Below are positions 1-10,652 of a stretch of DNA of 64,000 bases, piece after piece. Origin of the DNA: M3007 sp035299505 (lineage in GTDB: Bacteria > Bacteroidota > Bacteroidia > Chitinophagales > Saprospiraceae); contig DATGWL010000028.1 of NCBI GenBank assembly GCA_035299505.1, positions 4,101-68,100 on the forward strand, given 5' to 3'. How positions within the stretch are numbered: the stretch's first letter is position 1; every line of letters starts with the position of its first letter. Both the position numbers and the translations under genes were made by a program. A model generated the notes under the pieces. It was not told where the DNA came from. It did no database searches and was given only the letters and a program-made list of their open reading frames with translations.

Positions 1-2
1 CG

Positions 3-3000
3 GAGACTGCCGAAAACAACATTACCACAAATATTAATATATATAATGGTGGTGGTGTGGCTGTTGCAGATATCAACAACGATAATCTACCGGATATTTA
101 TTTCGTTTGTACCAACGGCCCAAACCGCATGTACCTCAACGAAGGCAATTTCAAATTCAGAGACATTACCGCAACTTCTGGTCTGGCCTCTGAAGATGGC
201 TTCGAAACAGCAGTTTGCGCAGCGGATGTGAACGCTGATGGATTTCTGGACTTTTATGTCTGCCGCGGTGGACCCAAAGTAGAAGAAACCCGCAGAAACA
301 AGCTCTACATCAACAACGGTAATCTCACTTTTACTGAGCGTTCGAAGGAATATGGCATGGATGATATCAGTGCCAGCTCCGGAGCTACCTTCTTTGATGG
401 AGATGCAGATGGCGACCTCGATTGTTATGTACTGAACTACCTTACTGACATTAACTACGCCAGTAAAATTGATGTTAAGCACGATGCAATGGGTAAACCC
501 ATTCCTAATCTGGTACCCAAAAACGATTACGACTCCGACCGCTATTTGAGAAATGATGGCCCGCCAGCCACTCTGGTAGGTCAAAAAGGTGGATTTTCTG
601 ATGTCTCCAAAGAATCCGGCATTTGGAATTTTGGCTTCGGTTTGAGCGTTTCCGTTTCTGATTTCAATCGCGATGGTTTTCCGGATGTTTATGTTGGTAA
701 TGACTTCTTTCAGCCTGATAATCTGTACATTAATAACGGGAAAGGTCAATTCACGAATCGGTTGGCTGAGTTTTTCCGCCATACCTCACAGAGTACCATG
801 GGGACTGATTTAAGCGACATGGACAACGATGGCTTAGTGGATTTGCTGGCTATGGACATGCTTCCGGCTAACAACAAACGGCACAAACTGCTGCAAACTA
901 CCAATACGCTGAGCCGTTACCTGTCAATGGTTCAGAATAATTACTTCGAGCCGGTTACTCACAACGTGCTGCAACGCAATAACGGTAACGGAACCTTCAG
1001 CGAAATTGCCTGCATGGCCGGGGTGTTTAAAACCGACTGGTCATGGAGCGGTCTGGTTGCAGATCTGGATAATGATAGTCGAAGAGATATTTACATTACC
1101 AATGGTTACAGACGTGAAATTGGTCACCGGGATTACTTCGAATTTTTGCTCCCTGAAGTAAAAAACAAGGCAAACCAGTCCACAAGCGACCCATATAAGC
1201 GCATTCAGATGGTTTTGGAGGCCATACCGACCTACAAACTGAACGATTTTATTTACCAAAATCAGGGAAACTGGCAGTTTGCTGATAAGAGCGGAGATTG
1301 GGCAACAGTGGAAGCCACCTGGTCATGCGGCGCTGCCTGGAGCGATCTGGATGCTGATGGCGACCTTGATTTAGTGGTCAGCAACCTGGAAGATCCGGCA
1401 TTTTTGTACAAAAACACCGCCAGAGAGAAAAATCAGGGCAATTACCTGCAAGCAAAGCTGAAAGGCGATTCCAAAAACCCTTTTGCGGTAGGCGCATCTG
1501 TGCTTATTGAATATGGGAACGGAGAAATTCAATACCAGGAAATTAGCCCTAACAGAGGCATTTTCTCTTGTTCAGAACATTTGATTCACTTTGGATTAGG
1601 CCAAACCAGCCAAATCAACAAACTTTCAGTGCGCTGGCCTGATGGAAAGGTTCAAACGCTGACTAACGTGCCAGCTAACCAACGACTGGCCCTGGATTAT
1701 GTCAATGCCAACGGATATGTAAAACACTTGGTTTCGCCATACTCCGGCTCTACACTGGTGACAGAGAAAACATCTGATTCTGGCATCAATTTCACCCACA
1801 AGGAAAACAAATACATTGATTTTGAGCATTTTCCATTGGTCCCCTGGTATGAATCAGACCTGGGCCCACTCACAGCCAAGGGAGATGTAAATGGCGATGG
1901 GCTAGAAGATTTCTTTGTTGGTAACGGCTTTTCCCAACCATCTGCCTTGTTCGTTCAAACACCAGGAGGCCAGTTCAAGCCCACCAACCAGACGCTCTGG
2001 GAAACTGACAAGCAATATGAAGATCATGGCGCTGTATTCTTCGACTTCGATATGGACGGCGACCAGGATTTATTTGTGCTAAGTGGCGGAACAGAAGCAG
2101 TAAAAGGCTCGGAGGCCATTGCCTGGCAGAGCAGATTATACATCAACATGGATGGGAAAGGCAATTTTGGCAGGGCTAACCCGGCAAATTTGCCAGATAA
2201 TCGGGATATTGGATTGCGGGTAACGACTCATGATTATGATGGCGATGGAGACCAGGATTTGTTTTTTGGCGGGCGAGTAATGCCGCAAAGATGGCCCATG
2301 ACACCAAATAGTCGCGTTCTTCGCAATGATCGGAACAGATTAACGGATGTAACTGCAGAAGTTGGTGGCGACTTTACTAAATGTGGCATGGTAACCGATT
2401 TGAAATGGGGAGATATTGATAAAGATGGCCAACCGGAATTGGTTGTAGTGGGAGAATGGATGCCAGTAATGGTTTTCAAACTTCAGGGCGGCAAATTGAC
2501 CAGTGTTGGGAACCAGTTTGGCTTTGACAAAAGTAATGGCTTGTGGCATAGCCTGGAACTCGCTGATCTGGATAAAGATGGCGATTTAGACCTTGTTACA
2601 GGTAATTTTGGTTTGAACACACGCTTTTTTGCCAGCGCCGAAGGCCCGCTTGGTTGTTATGCTAAAGACTTTGACAACAATGGCACGCTGGATCCTATCA
2701 TGACTATGTATGAAGGTTCCAAAAATTACCCGATGGCGCAGAAAGAGCAAATTGTGAAGCAAATACCAAGCTTGAAAAAGAAATACCTGTATGCCAAAGA
2801 TTGGTCGGAAGCAACAATTGAGGATGTTTTCTCCAAAGCCGACCTGGATGCAGCCTTGCATTTGATGGCTTACACACTGGAGACTTGCTGGTGGGAAAAT
2901 CAAAATGGCAAATTCGTACGCAAAACCCTTCCACATCAAGCACAAATATCTGTTATTCAAGGCATTGTGGTGGAAGACCTGAACAATGATGGACATTTGG

Positions 3001-3236
3001 ACCTGCTTATGGCAGGTAACAAATCCAGGATGGAAATTGAAGGCGGACGATGTGATGCAGGTAATGGTGTATTTTTGAGCGGCGATGGTAAAGGCAATTT
3101 TACCTGGGTCAATAACCTGCAAAGTGGTTTTTGGGCGCCCAGGGAAGCACGTGATCTGGACGTCCTGAAAGGCCCTGGTGGAAAACGAATTTTTGTGGTT
3201 GCCAACAACAACAGCGGAATTCAAATTTTCCAATAG
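3..3236 (+). CDS. FG-GAP/VCBS repeat protein with ASPIC-UnbV domain (paralog 1, 5' partial)
   Basis: The reading frame is open from the window edge, so the N-terminus is missing. By comparison with the two paralogs that follow, about 100 codons are lost, including the expected membrane anchor. The visible 1,077 residues hold many FG-GAP (VCBS) beta-propeller blades with Asp-rich calcium-type loops (for example DADGDLD and DLDNDSRRD). A central ASPIC/UnbV domain carries HFGLGQ and WPDGK (around 1510-1690), followed by a second set of blades. Such CRTAC1-like proteins are extracytoplasmic and are thought to act in adhesion or ligand binding; substrate and partner are unknown. It is the most diverged of the three copies and is separated from the next by 196 nt. 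Confidence 0.85.
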   Translation, partial: ETAENNITTNINIYNGGGVAVADINNDNLPDIYFVCTNGPNRMYLNEGNFKFRDITATSGLASEDGFETAVCAADVNADGFLDFYVCRGGPKVEETRRNKLYINNGNLTFTERSKEYGMDDISASSGATFFDGDADGDLDCYVLNYLTDINYASKIDVKHDAMGKPIPNLVPKNDYDSDRYLRNDGPPATLVGQKGGFSDVSKESGIWNFGFGLSVSVSDFNRDGFPDVYVGNDFFQPDNLYINNGKGQFTNRLAEFFRHTSQSTMGTDLSDMDNDGLVDLLAMDMLPANNKRHKLLQTTNTLSRYLSMVQNNYFEPVTHNVLQRNNGNGTFSEIACMAGVFKTDWSWSGLVADLDNDSRRDIYITNGYRREIGHRDYFEFLLPEVKNKANQSTSDPYKRIQMVLEAIPTYKLNDFIYQNQGNWQFADKSGDWATVEATWSCGAAWSDLDADGDLDLVVSNLEDPAFLYKNTAREKNQGNYLQAKLKGDSKNPFAVGASVLIEYGNGEIQYQEISPNRGIFSCSEHLIHFGLGQTSQINKLSVRWPDGKVQTLTNVPANQRLALDYVNANGYVKHLVSPYSGSTLVTEKTSDSGINFTHKENKYIDFEHFPLVPWYESDLGPLTAKGDVNGDGLEDFFVGNGFSQPSALFVQTPGGQFKPTNQTLWETDKQYEDHGAVFFDFDMDGDQDLFVLSGGTEAVKGSEAIAWQSRLYINMDGKGNFGRANPANLPDNRDIGLRVTTHDYDGDGDQDLFFGGRVMPQRWPMTPNSRVLRNDRNRLTDVTAEVGGDFTKCGMVTDLKWGDIDKDGQPELVVVGEWMPVMVFKLQGGKLTSVGNQFGFDKSNGLWHSLELADLDKDGDLDLVTGNFGLNTRFFASAEGPLGCYAKDFDNNGTLDPIMTMYEGSKNYPMAQKEQIVKQIPSLKKKYLYAKDWSEATIEDVFSKADLDAALHLMAYTLETCWWENQNGKFVRKTLPHQAQISVIQGIVVEDLNNDGHLDLLMAGNKSRMEIEGGRCDAGNGVFLSGDGKGNFTWVNNLQSGFWAPREARDLDVLKGPGGKRIFVVANNNSGIQIFQ

Positions 3237-3432
3237 CAGAGGCTACCATATTACAACCCAAAGCCACATGATTTCTGTTTTTGCACCTGATTTTCAACTT
3301 CTTAGGATATTGGCTATCAGGTGTTTATCCGTTGAACATATTTCTGTAATCTGATATTCCTGTTTTGGCCTAACCGCCAACATTGAATTCCGCACCCCTG
3401 TGGCGTGTTCGGATCATAGATTTATTTTCAAC

Positions 3433-6400
3433 ATGAGTAAAAAATCAAGCGCAAAAGCTGGCGCACTGCACAATACTAAGCCTTCAGGAAAAACTGGTGG
3501 CAACAGGTTCTATATCATTTTGCTTTTGGCCCTGGCCATCATTGGCGGGTTGGCCTATTTTTTCATCGGCCGCAACAATCCTTCAGGAAAGGTAGATTTA
3601 ACAGAGGATTCTGGTAGCGAACCAACACTGACCGCCAAACAGCCCCTGTTGCAACTATTGACACCGGAAGAAACAGGTGTCGACTTTGAAAATCAGATCA
3701 AAGAGGATGCTGAGAAAAACATCTTTGTCAACATCAACCAATACAATGGGGGCGGTGTAGCAGTAGCCGACATCAATAATGATCAGCTTCCAGACATCTA
3801 TTTTGTCAATTCCAGTGGCAAAAACCGCCTGTATCTTAATCAGGGTAATTTCAAATTCAAAGACATTACAGATTCTGCGGGTGTAGGCAGTGAGGATGGT
3901 TTTGAAACCGCCGTCACAGCTGCCGATGTAAATGCAGATGGCTGGCTTGATTTATTTGTTTGTCGTGCCGGTCCGGATGCCAAAACACGTGAAGCCAAGC
4001 TTTTCCTCAATAACAAAGATTTGACGTTTACGGAAAGCGCCAAAACCCTTGGGTTGGCCGACAGAAGTCCTGCATCCGGCGCCAACTTCTTTGATGCTGA
4101 TAACGATGGCGACCTGGATTGCTACGTAATCAATCACCCTACAGATCTTGGTCATGCCAACAAACTGGTGATGAAATATGGCCCAGATGGCAAAACACTG
4201 GTGCCAGATCTGGATCCCAAAGTAGAACACGATTCAGATAATTTTTACCGCAACGACAATGGAAAGTTTGTCAATGTATCCAAAAATGCCGGAATTCAAA
4301 ACCTCGGTTTTGGTCTGAGTGTTTCCGTTTCTGATATTAACGCAGATGGATGGCTGGATATTTATGTAGGCAACGACTTTGTACAGCCAGACAACCTGTA
4401 TATCAACAACCAAAAAGGTGGTTTTACCGACCAAATGAGCAAATACTTCCGCCACAACAGTATGAGCGCTATGGGTGCGGAATTGATAGATTTTGACAAC
4501 GATACCCGCGTGGATCTTTACACAGTGGATATGTTGCCCATGGAAAACTATCGCCAAAAGCTGCTCAAAACCACCAATCCTTTGAGCCGTTATCTGACTA
4601 TGGTTCAGAATGGTTACCACAGATCAGTAGCCCGAAATGTATTGCAACGAAACAATGGCAATGGCACCTTTAGTGATATTGCCTGTCTTTCTGGTATTTA
4701 CAAGACCGATTGGTCCTGGAGTTGTTTGTTTGTAGATTTAGACAATGATGGCCTGAAGGATCTGCACGTATCAAATGGCTACAGAAGGGAGGTGACTCAT
4801 CGGGATTACTCAGATTTTCTATTGCCGGAAATTAACAAGCTGCTGGCAGCCAAGAAAGATCCGTTGTCATTTCTGGAGCAAATCGCTGAGTACAAGGTGC
4901 GCAACCTTGTTTACCAGAACAAAGGGAATTGGGCATTTGCCGATCAAAGCGGGGAATGGATGACTATGCCTGGCTCCTGGTCAAGTGGTGGCGCCTGGGC
5001 AGACTTTGATGCTGACGGTGATTTAGATCTGGTAGTAAACAACCTGGAGCAACCGGCATTCGTATATAAAAACCTGTGTGCAGACCAGAAAAAAGGCAAT
5101 TTCCTGCAAGCCAAACTTCAAGGAAATGCAGGGAATCCATTTGCCGTAGGCGCTTCGGTATTGATTGAATATCAAGGCATTAAACAATATCAGGAGCTGA
5201 ATCCCAATCATGGCATTTTCTCTTCCGTGGAGCACCTGATTCATTTTGGACTCGGGCAAACCCCGCAAATTGATAAACTCACGGTTAGATGGCCCGACGG
5301 CAAATTCCAGGTTATGACCAATGTGCCGGTCAACCAACGTTTACAACTAAAATATGCAGATGCAGCTGGTTATGTAGCGCATTTAGTTCCGCCGACAACG
5401 GCTTCTAACCCAATTTTTACAGAGAAAAATCCAGCTTCGGCCGGCATTTCCTTTATTCATAAGGAAAACCCTTATGTTGATTTTGAGACATGGGTACTCA
5501 ACCCCTGGTCTTTAACGGATTTAGGACCACTTATAGCCGTCGCGGATGTGAACGGAGATGGACTGGACGACTTTTTTGTGGGCAATTCCTTTGATAGTCC
5601 TTCAGCCATTTATGTTCAGACCGCCAATGGAACTTTCAGAGCAAGTTCCTCAGGTGTTTTTGAAGAGGACAAGATTTATGAGGACCAGGGTGGGCTGTTT
5701 TTTGATGCAGACGGGGATAAAGACCTTGATTTATTCCTGGTTAGCGGCGGGCCGGATGCCAATTCAGATGCTGCCTGGCAATGCAGGCTTTTGCTCAATG
5801 ATGGCAAAGGGAATTTTACCAAGGCAAAAGATGCGCTTCCAACCTTTAAGGACATTGCACTTCGATCCACCGCGTTTGATTACGATAAGGATGGAGATCT
5901 TGATCTATTCATTGGTGGGCGGGTAATGGCTAAAAACTGGCCATTAACCCCTAGGAGTTCGGTATTACAGAATAATGGAGGTAAGTTTACAGATGTAACG
6001 TCCACTGTAGCCGGCGATTTTGAACGTTGTGGTATGGTCTCAGACCTTGCTTGGGCCGATCTGAACCAGGATGGTCAGCAGGAGCTTGTGGTAGTTGGCG
6101 AGTGGATGCCGGTATGCGTTTTCCAGTTGCAGGGAGGCAAACTGGTTAATGCCACTGCACAATTTGGCCTGACAGAAACCAATGGGTTCTGGAACAAACT
6201 CGCTTTAGCGGATTTGGACAAGGATGGAGACCTGGACCTTATAACAGGCAATCTTGGCCTAAACACCCGCTTTACGGCATCTCCTGATGCGCCATTTTAT
6301 TGTTTTGCCAAGGATTTTGACAAAAACGGAACGCTTGATCCTATTGTTGCTTACACAGAAAAAGGTAAAATATATCCCTTGATGCAGAAAGAGGTTCTGG

Positions 6401-6885
6401 TAAAACAAATGCCAATTTTGAAAAAGAACTTCCTGTACAACAAAGACTATGCAAAGGCTGAAATTTGGGATATATGGCCTAAAAAGGACCTGGAAGCAGG
6501 ACTTACCCTTAAAATGAATACGTTTGAAACCTGTTGGTGGGAAAATACGGGAGGCAAGTTTTTGCAAAAACATCTGCCCATACAAGCTCAAATTTCGCCC
6601 GTTCAAGGTATTCTTTGTGCAGATTTCAATAAAGACGGCCATATGGATATTCTGATGGCTGGTAACAAATACGGATTTGAAGTAGAAACCAATCCTTGTG
6701 ATTCCGGTAATGGAATATTTCTGGTGGGCGATGGAAAAGGGCAGTTTACATGGATGGAAAACAGTACATCCGGTTTTTGGGCCATGAAAGAAGCCCGGGA
6801 TTTAGCTTTGTTAAAAGGCTCAGGAGGAAAAGAACAAGTGATAATATCCAACAACAACGGGCCTGTGCAGTTATACTCCTACTAA
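3433..6885 (+). CDS. membrane-anchored FG-GAP/VCBS repeat protein with ASPIC-UnbV domain (paralog 2)
   Basis: This 1,150-residue protein starts at the ATG at 3433; an upstream GTG at 3400 is in frame but less likely. A basic N-terminus precedes one transmembrane segment at about residues 24-46 (IILLLALAIIGGLAYFF). A conserved linker (EDSGSEPTLTA) follows, then FG-GAP repeats with DxDxDG-type loops, an ASPIC/UnbV domain at about 570-635 (HFGLGQ, WPDGK), and more FG-GAP repeats to the C-terminus. No lipobox is visible, so it is probably an N-terminally anchored periplasmic protein. It is closest to the gene 22 nt downstream, with which it probably forms an operon. The exact function is unknown. 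Confidence 0.88.
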   Translation: MSKKSSAKAGALHNTKPSGKTGGNRFYIILLLALAIIGGLAYFFIGRNNPSGKVDLTEDSGSEPTLTAKQPLLQLLTPEETGVDFENQIKEDAEKNIFVNINQYNGGGVAVADINNDQLPDIYFVNSSGKNRLYLNQGNFKFKDITDSAGVGSEDGFETAVTAADVNADGWLDLFVCRAGPDAKTREAKLFLNNKDLTFTESAKTLGLADRSPASGANFFDADNDGDLDCYVINHPTDLGHANKLVMKYGPDGKTLVPDLDPKVEHDSDNFYRNDNGKFVNVSKNAGIQNLGFGLSVSVSDINADGWLDIYVGNDFVQPDNLYINNQKGGFTDQMSKYFRHNSMSAMGAELIDFDNDTRVDLYTVDMLPMENYRQKLLKTTNPLSRYLTMVQNGYHRSVARNVLQRNNGNGTFSDIACLSGIYKTDWSWSCLFVDLDNDGLKDLHVSNGYRREVTHRDYSDFLLPEINKLLAAKKDPLSFLEQIAEYKVRNLVYQNKGNWAFADQSGEWMTMPGSWSSGGAWADFDADGDLDLVVNNLEQPAFVYKNLCADQKKGNFLQAKLQGNAGNPFAVGASVLIEYQGIKQYQELNPNHGIFSSVEHLIHFGLGQTPQIDKLTVRWPDGKFQVMTNVPVNQRLQLKYADAAGYVAHLVPPTTASNPIFTEKNPASAGISFIHKENPYVDFETWVLNPWSLTDLGPLIAVADVNGDGLDDFFVGNSFDSPSAIYVQTANGTFRASSSGVFEEDKIYEDQGGLFFDADGDKDLDLFLVSGGPDANSDAAWQCRLLLNDGKGNFTKAKDALPTFKDIALRSTAFDYDKDGDLDLFIGGRVMAKNWPLTPRSSVLQNNGGKFTDVTSTVAGDFERCGMVSDLAWADLNQDGQQELVVVGEWMPVCVFQLQGGKLVNATAQFGLTETNGFWNKLALADLDKDGDLDLITGNLGLNTRFTASPDAPFYCFAKDFDKNGTLDPIVAYTEKGKIYPLMQKEVLVKQMPILKKNFLYNKDYAKAEIWDIWPKKDLEAGLTLKMNTFETCWWENTGGKFLQKHLPIQAQISPVQGILCADFNKDGHMDILMAGNKYGFEVETNPCDSGNGIFLVGDGKGQFTWMENSTSGFWAMKEARDLALLKGSGGKEQVIISNNNGPVQLYSY

Positions 6886-6907
6886 TGCTACCCCTACCCT
6901 CTTAAAC

Positions 6908-9900
6908 ATGAAGAACAAGCAGAAGCAAAAATCTACTCAACCTTCCGCAAGCCACAAACCGGGTGGGTCGTCTAAAAAGTTGATAATCGGAGCCCTGGCA
7001 ATGCTGTTAATTGCCATTGGAATCTACTTTTTCACCAGAAAGAGCTCTCCGACTGATGCCAAATCAATGTCATTTAAGGAGGACTCCGGATCTGAACCAA
7101 CCCTTACGGCAACCAATCCGCGTTTACAACTCCTGGCGCCTGAAGAAACCGGCGTGGATTTCCAAAATCAAATTGTTGAGGACAGTGCCCACAATATTAT
7201 TCTTAACCTCAATATATACAATGGCGGCGGCGTAGCTGTGGCAGATGTAAACAACGATCAACTGCCTGATATCTACTTCGTATGCTCCAACGGAAAGAAT
7301 AAACTCTACCTCAATAAAGGCAATTTCAAGTTTAAAGACATTACAGATGCGGCCGGAGTAGCCAGTGAGGCCGGGTTTGAAACCTCTGCAACTGCGGTGG
7401 ATGTAAACGCCGATGGATGGCTTGATCTGTATGTTTGCAGGGCAGGCACAGATCCGGTTAACAGGGTGGCTCAGTTATTTATCAACAACCAGTGTGCACC
7501 CGGTGGTGAACCCTCTTTCACCGAAAGCGCCGTAGCCTATGGACTGGCCGACAAAGGCCCATGCTCCGGAGCCAATTTCTTTGATTATGATAATGATGGC
7601 GATCTGGACTGTTATGTTATAAACCACCCCAACGAACTGGCTTTTGCCAACAGAATCAAGTTAAAATATGGTCCTGACGGCAAAACCACCGTTCCTGACT
7701 TGGACCCCAAAGTAGAAAACGATGCCGATAACCTCTATCAAAACCAGGGTAATCAGAAGTTCGTAAATGTGTCGAAACAGGCTGGTATCCAAAATTTTGG
7801 TTTTGGCCTGAGTGTGTCGGCTACTGACTTGAATGGAGATGGGTGGCTGGACATATATGTAGGCAACGACTTTGTTCAGCCTGATAACTTGTTCATTAAC
7901 AACAAAAAAGGCGGCTTTACAGACCAATTAAGCCAATATCTCCAGCATACTTCCATGAGTACCATGGGCTCGGATATAACTGACTTTGATAATGATGGTC
8001 GGGTGGATATCATGACCGTGGATATGTACCCTGCTACCAATCAGCGGCAAAAGCTCCTCAACAACTCCAATTCACTTAGCCGCTACCTCACTTTTGTCAA
8101 GAATGGCTACATCAAACCCGTAACCCGCAACGTCTTGCAGCGGAACAATGGCAATGGCACCTTTAGCGACATTGCTTGTCTGGCAGGCGTATTCAAGACA
8201 GATTGGTCCTGGAGTTGTTTGATGGTAGATCTGGATAATGATGGCTACAGAGATATTCATGTAGCCAATGGTTATCGCCGAGATTTAACCCACCACGATT
8301 TTGTGGATTTTATTGTTCCTGAAGTGAATAAAACAAAGGGCAAAAAAGGTGGCGATCTGATGCCTTTCGTAGAAAGAATGCCTGAATACAAAGTACGAAA
8401 CTTTGTTTTCCAGAACAAGGGGAACTGGCGTTTTGAAGATAAAAGCGGTGATTGGATGACCATGCCTGGTTCCTGGTCAAATGGTGGCGCATGGGCAGAT
8501 TTTGATGCTGATGGCGACCTGGATTTGGTGGTAAACAACCTGGAGCAACCTGCTTTCATTTATAAAAACCTCACCCGGGAGCAGAATAGCGGCAACTACA
8601 TACAAGCAAAATTGCAGGGTAGCCCTGCAAATCCATTTGCGGTTGGCGCTTCTGTTCTGATTGAATATCAAGGGCTTAAGCAATACCAGGAGCAAAATCC
8701 CAATCATGGCATATTTTCCTCGGTTGAACATTTAATTCACTTTGGTTTGGGACAGGCACAACAAATAGACCGGCTTACGGTACGTTGGCCAGATGGAAAA
8801 TTCCAGACCATGACGAACGTGCCAGCCAATCAGCGTCTTCAGTTGAAGTACGCAGATGCCAGCGGATACGTGGCACATCTGGTACCTCCAGTCAGTCCAG
8901 GCTCAAATATTTTCAATGCACAAAACGCAAGTTCTGCCGGGCTTTCCTTTAAACATAAAGAAAACCCGTTCCTGGATTTCGAAACCTGGTTGCTTAACCC
9001 CTGGACCGTTACAGATTTGGGCCCTATTCTCGTACAGGGAGATGTGAATAGCGACGGGCTCGACGATTTTTTTGTGGGCAATGCGGCTGAATCACAGGGT
9101 GCGATATACCTGCAAACACCAGGTGGCGGATTTAAGCCTACTTCTGAAGCCGTGCTGAATGCCGATAGTAAATACGAAGATCATGGAGGCGTATTTTTTG
9201 ATGCAGATAAAGATGGAGATCTGGATCTGTTTGTGTTGAGTGGAGGGGCCGACAATAATACACCGGAGAAGGCTTTTCAATGCCGGCTTTACCTTAATGA
9301 CGGGAAGGGTAATTTTACCAAAAATGAAGCCGCATTACCGCCATTTAAAGAACTAGGTCTGAGGGTAGCAGCACATGATTATGATAATGATGGTGATGCA
9401 GATTTGTTCATAGGAGGACGAGTGGTACCTAAAAACTGGCCATTAACGCCCCGAAGTGTGGTGCTGCAAAACAACAATGGCCGTTTCACGGATGTCAGCA
9501 GTCAGGTTGCAGGCGATTTTGAGCGGTGTGGTATGGTAACTGACCTGCAATGGGCTGATTTGGACGGAAACGGACAAAAAGAACTTGTTGTGGTTGGTGA
9601 GTGGATGGCCATTCAAGTCTATGAATTACAACAAGGCAAGCTGGTTCAAACGGGAGATACCCGTGGGTTTTCCCAATCCAATGGTCTTTGGAACAAGATG
9701 ACCATTGCAGATTTGGATAAGGATGGCGACCTTGATCTGGTGACCGGAAACCTGGGTCTGAACACACGCTACAGAGCCAGCAAGGAGGCTCCATTTATGT
9801 GTTTTGCCAAAGATTTTGACAATAATGGTACACTTGACCCAATTGTTACCATTTATGAAAATGGGAAAATATATCCATTGGTTCAAAAAGATGTGATGGT

Positions 9901-10384
9901 AAAACAAATGCCTATCTTAAAGAAAAAATTCCTTTATGCTCGGGATTATTCAAGAGCAACCATTACGGATATCTGGGACAAAGACGTGCTGAAAGAAAGC
10001 TTGCAGCTATCGGCATATGATTTTGAAACCTGCTGGTGGGAGAACCAGGGCGGTAAATTTGTCCGCCATGCATTCCCGGCTCAGGTTCAGGCCTCTCCAA
10101 TCCAGGGGATTATTTGCCATGACTTCAATAGAGATGGTCACATAGACATTTTGATGGCTGGCAATAAATACGGCTTTGAAGTGGAAACTAATCCTTGTGA
10201 TGCCGGAACCGGCGTACTTCTCACCGGAGATGGTAAAGGCAACTTTACCTGGATAGATAATCTGACAAGCGGTTTCTGGGCAACCAAAGAGGCCCGGGAT
10301 CTGGCGCTTTTAAGGAGCAAAAACGGAAGTTACAAAGTGCTGGTAGCCAATAACAATAACTATTTGGAGTTGTGGGGTAATTGA
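6908..10384 (+). CDS. membrane-anchored FG-GAP/VCBS repeat protein with ASPIC-UnbV domain (paralog 3)
   Basis: This 1,158-residue protein has the same plan as the gene 22 nt upstream. It has a Lys/Ser-rich N-terminus, one transmembrane segment (LIIGALAMLLIAIGIYFF, about 25-42), the EDSGSEPTLTA linker, FG-GAP blades with Asp-rich loops, an ASPIC/UnbV domain at about 580-645, and a second propeller half. It differs from paralog 2 mainly by a short insertion near residues 195-202 (QCAPGGEP). The gene is followed by a strong hairpin that probably ends the three-gene transcription unit. The ASPIC/UnbV family is found in bacterial surface proteins and in animal CRTAC1; binding to a surface ligand is inferred only. 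Confidence 0.88.
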   Translation: MKNKQKQKSTQPSASHKPGGSSKKLIIGALAMLLIAIGIYFFTRKSSPTDAKSMSFKEDSGSEPTLTATNPRLQLLAPEETGVDFQNQIVEDSAHNIILNLNIYNGGGVAVADVNNDQLPDIYFVCSNGKNKLYLNKGNFKFKDITDAAGVASEAGFETSATAVDVNADGWLDLYVCRAGTDPVNRVAQLFINNQCAPGGEPSFTESAVAYGLADKGPCSGANFFDYDNDGDLDCYVINHPNELAFANRIKLKYGPDGKTTVPDLDPKVENDADNLYQNQGNQKFVNVSKQAGIQNFGFGLSVSATDLNGDGWLDIYVGNDFVQPDNLFINNKKGGFTDQLSQYLQHTSMSTMGSDITDFDNDGRVDIMTVDMYPATNQRQKLLNNSNSLSRYLTFVKNGYIKPVTRNVLQRNNGNGTFSDIACLAGVFKTDWSWSCLMVDLDNDGYRDIHVANGYRRDLTHHDFVDFIVPEVNKTKGKKGGDLMPFVERMPEYKVRNFVFQNKGNWRFEDKSGDWMTMPGSWSNGGAWADFDADGDLDLVVNNLEQPAFIYKNLTREQNSGNYIQAKLQGSPANPFAVGASVLIEYQGLKQYQEQNPNHGIFSSVEHLIHFGLGQAQQIDRLTVRWPDGKFQTMTNVPANQRLQLKYADASGYVAHLVPPVSPGSNIFNAQNASSAGLSFKHKENPFLDFETWLLNPWTVTDLGPILVQGDVNSDGLDDFFVGNAAESQGAIYLQTPGGGFKPTSEAVLNADSKYEDHGGVFFDADKDGDLDLFVLSGGADNNTPEKAFQCRLYLNDGKGNFTKNEAALPPFKELGLRVAAHDYDNDGDADLFIGGRVVPKNWPLTPRSVVLQNNNGRFTDVSSQVAGDFERCGMVTDLQWADLDGNGQKELVVVGEWMAIQVYELQQGKLVQTGDTRGFSQSNGLWNKMTIADLDKDGDLDLVTGNLGLNTRYRASKEAPFMCFAKDFDNNGTLDPIVTIYENGKIYPLVQKDVMVKQMPILKKKFLYARDYSRATITDIWDKDVLKESLQLSAYDFETCWWENQGGKFVRHAFPAQVQASPIQGIICHDFNRDGHIDILMAGNKYGFEVETNPCDAGTGVLLTGDGKGNFTWIDNLTSGFWATKEARDLALLRSKNGSYKVLVANNNNYLELWGN

Positions 10385-10454
10385 CGACTTGAGACAGGAG
10401 GTCGTGCCAGCTTTTCGCTATTTAAGCCTGCAGACCAGAGGCCAGTTTACAGGT

Positions 10455-10506
10455 TTAACGAAACATGAGTCATCCCTAATTTGCGGGGTGGCTCATGTTT
10501 CGTTAA
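10455..10506. terminator. hairpin terminator after the FG-GAP operon
   Basis: Inverted repeat with 22-nt arms (10455-10476 and 10485-10506) and an 8-nt loop; the arms differ at only two or three positions. The stem core CATGAGtCAtCCC is nearly the same as in the hairpins at 38234 and 60518. It lies 70 nt after the stop of the last FG-GAP gene and could serve both strands. Confidence 0.7.
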
Positions 10507-10652
10507 GGGATGAAAGATAATTACCTTGGCAGAAGTCTAACCATTGTAGCACATTAAAAGCAATCTGTATCCTGGGCCATGCCTTATATCTTGCAAGGTC
10601 TGACTACATTGTCTCTGATCAAATGTTCTTGACCGCTGCCCAAAAACCTGCT

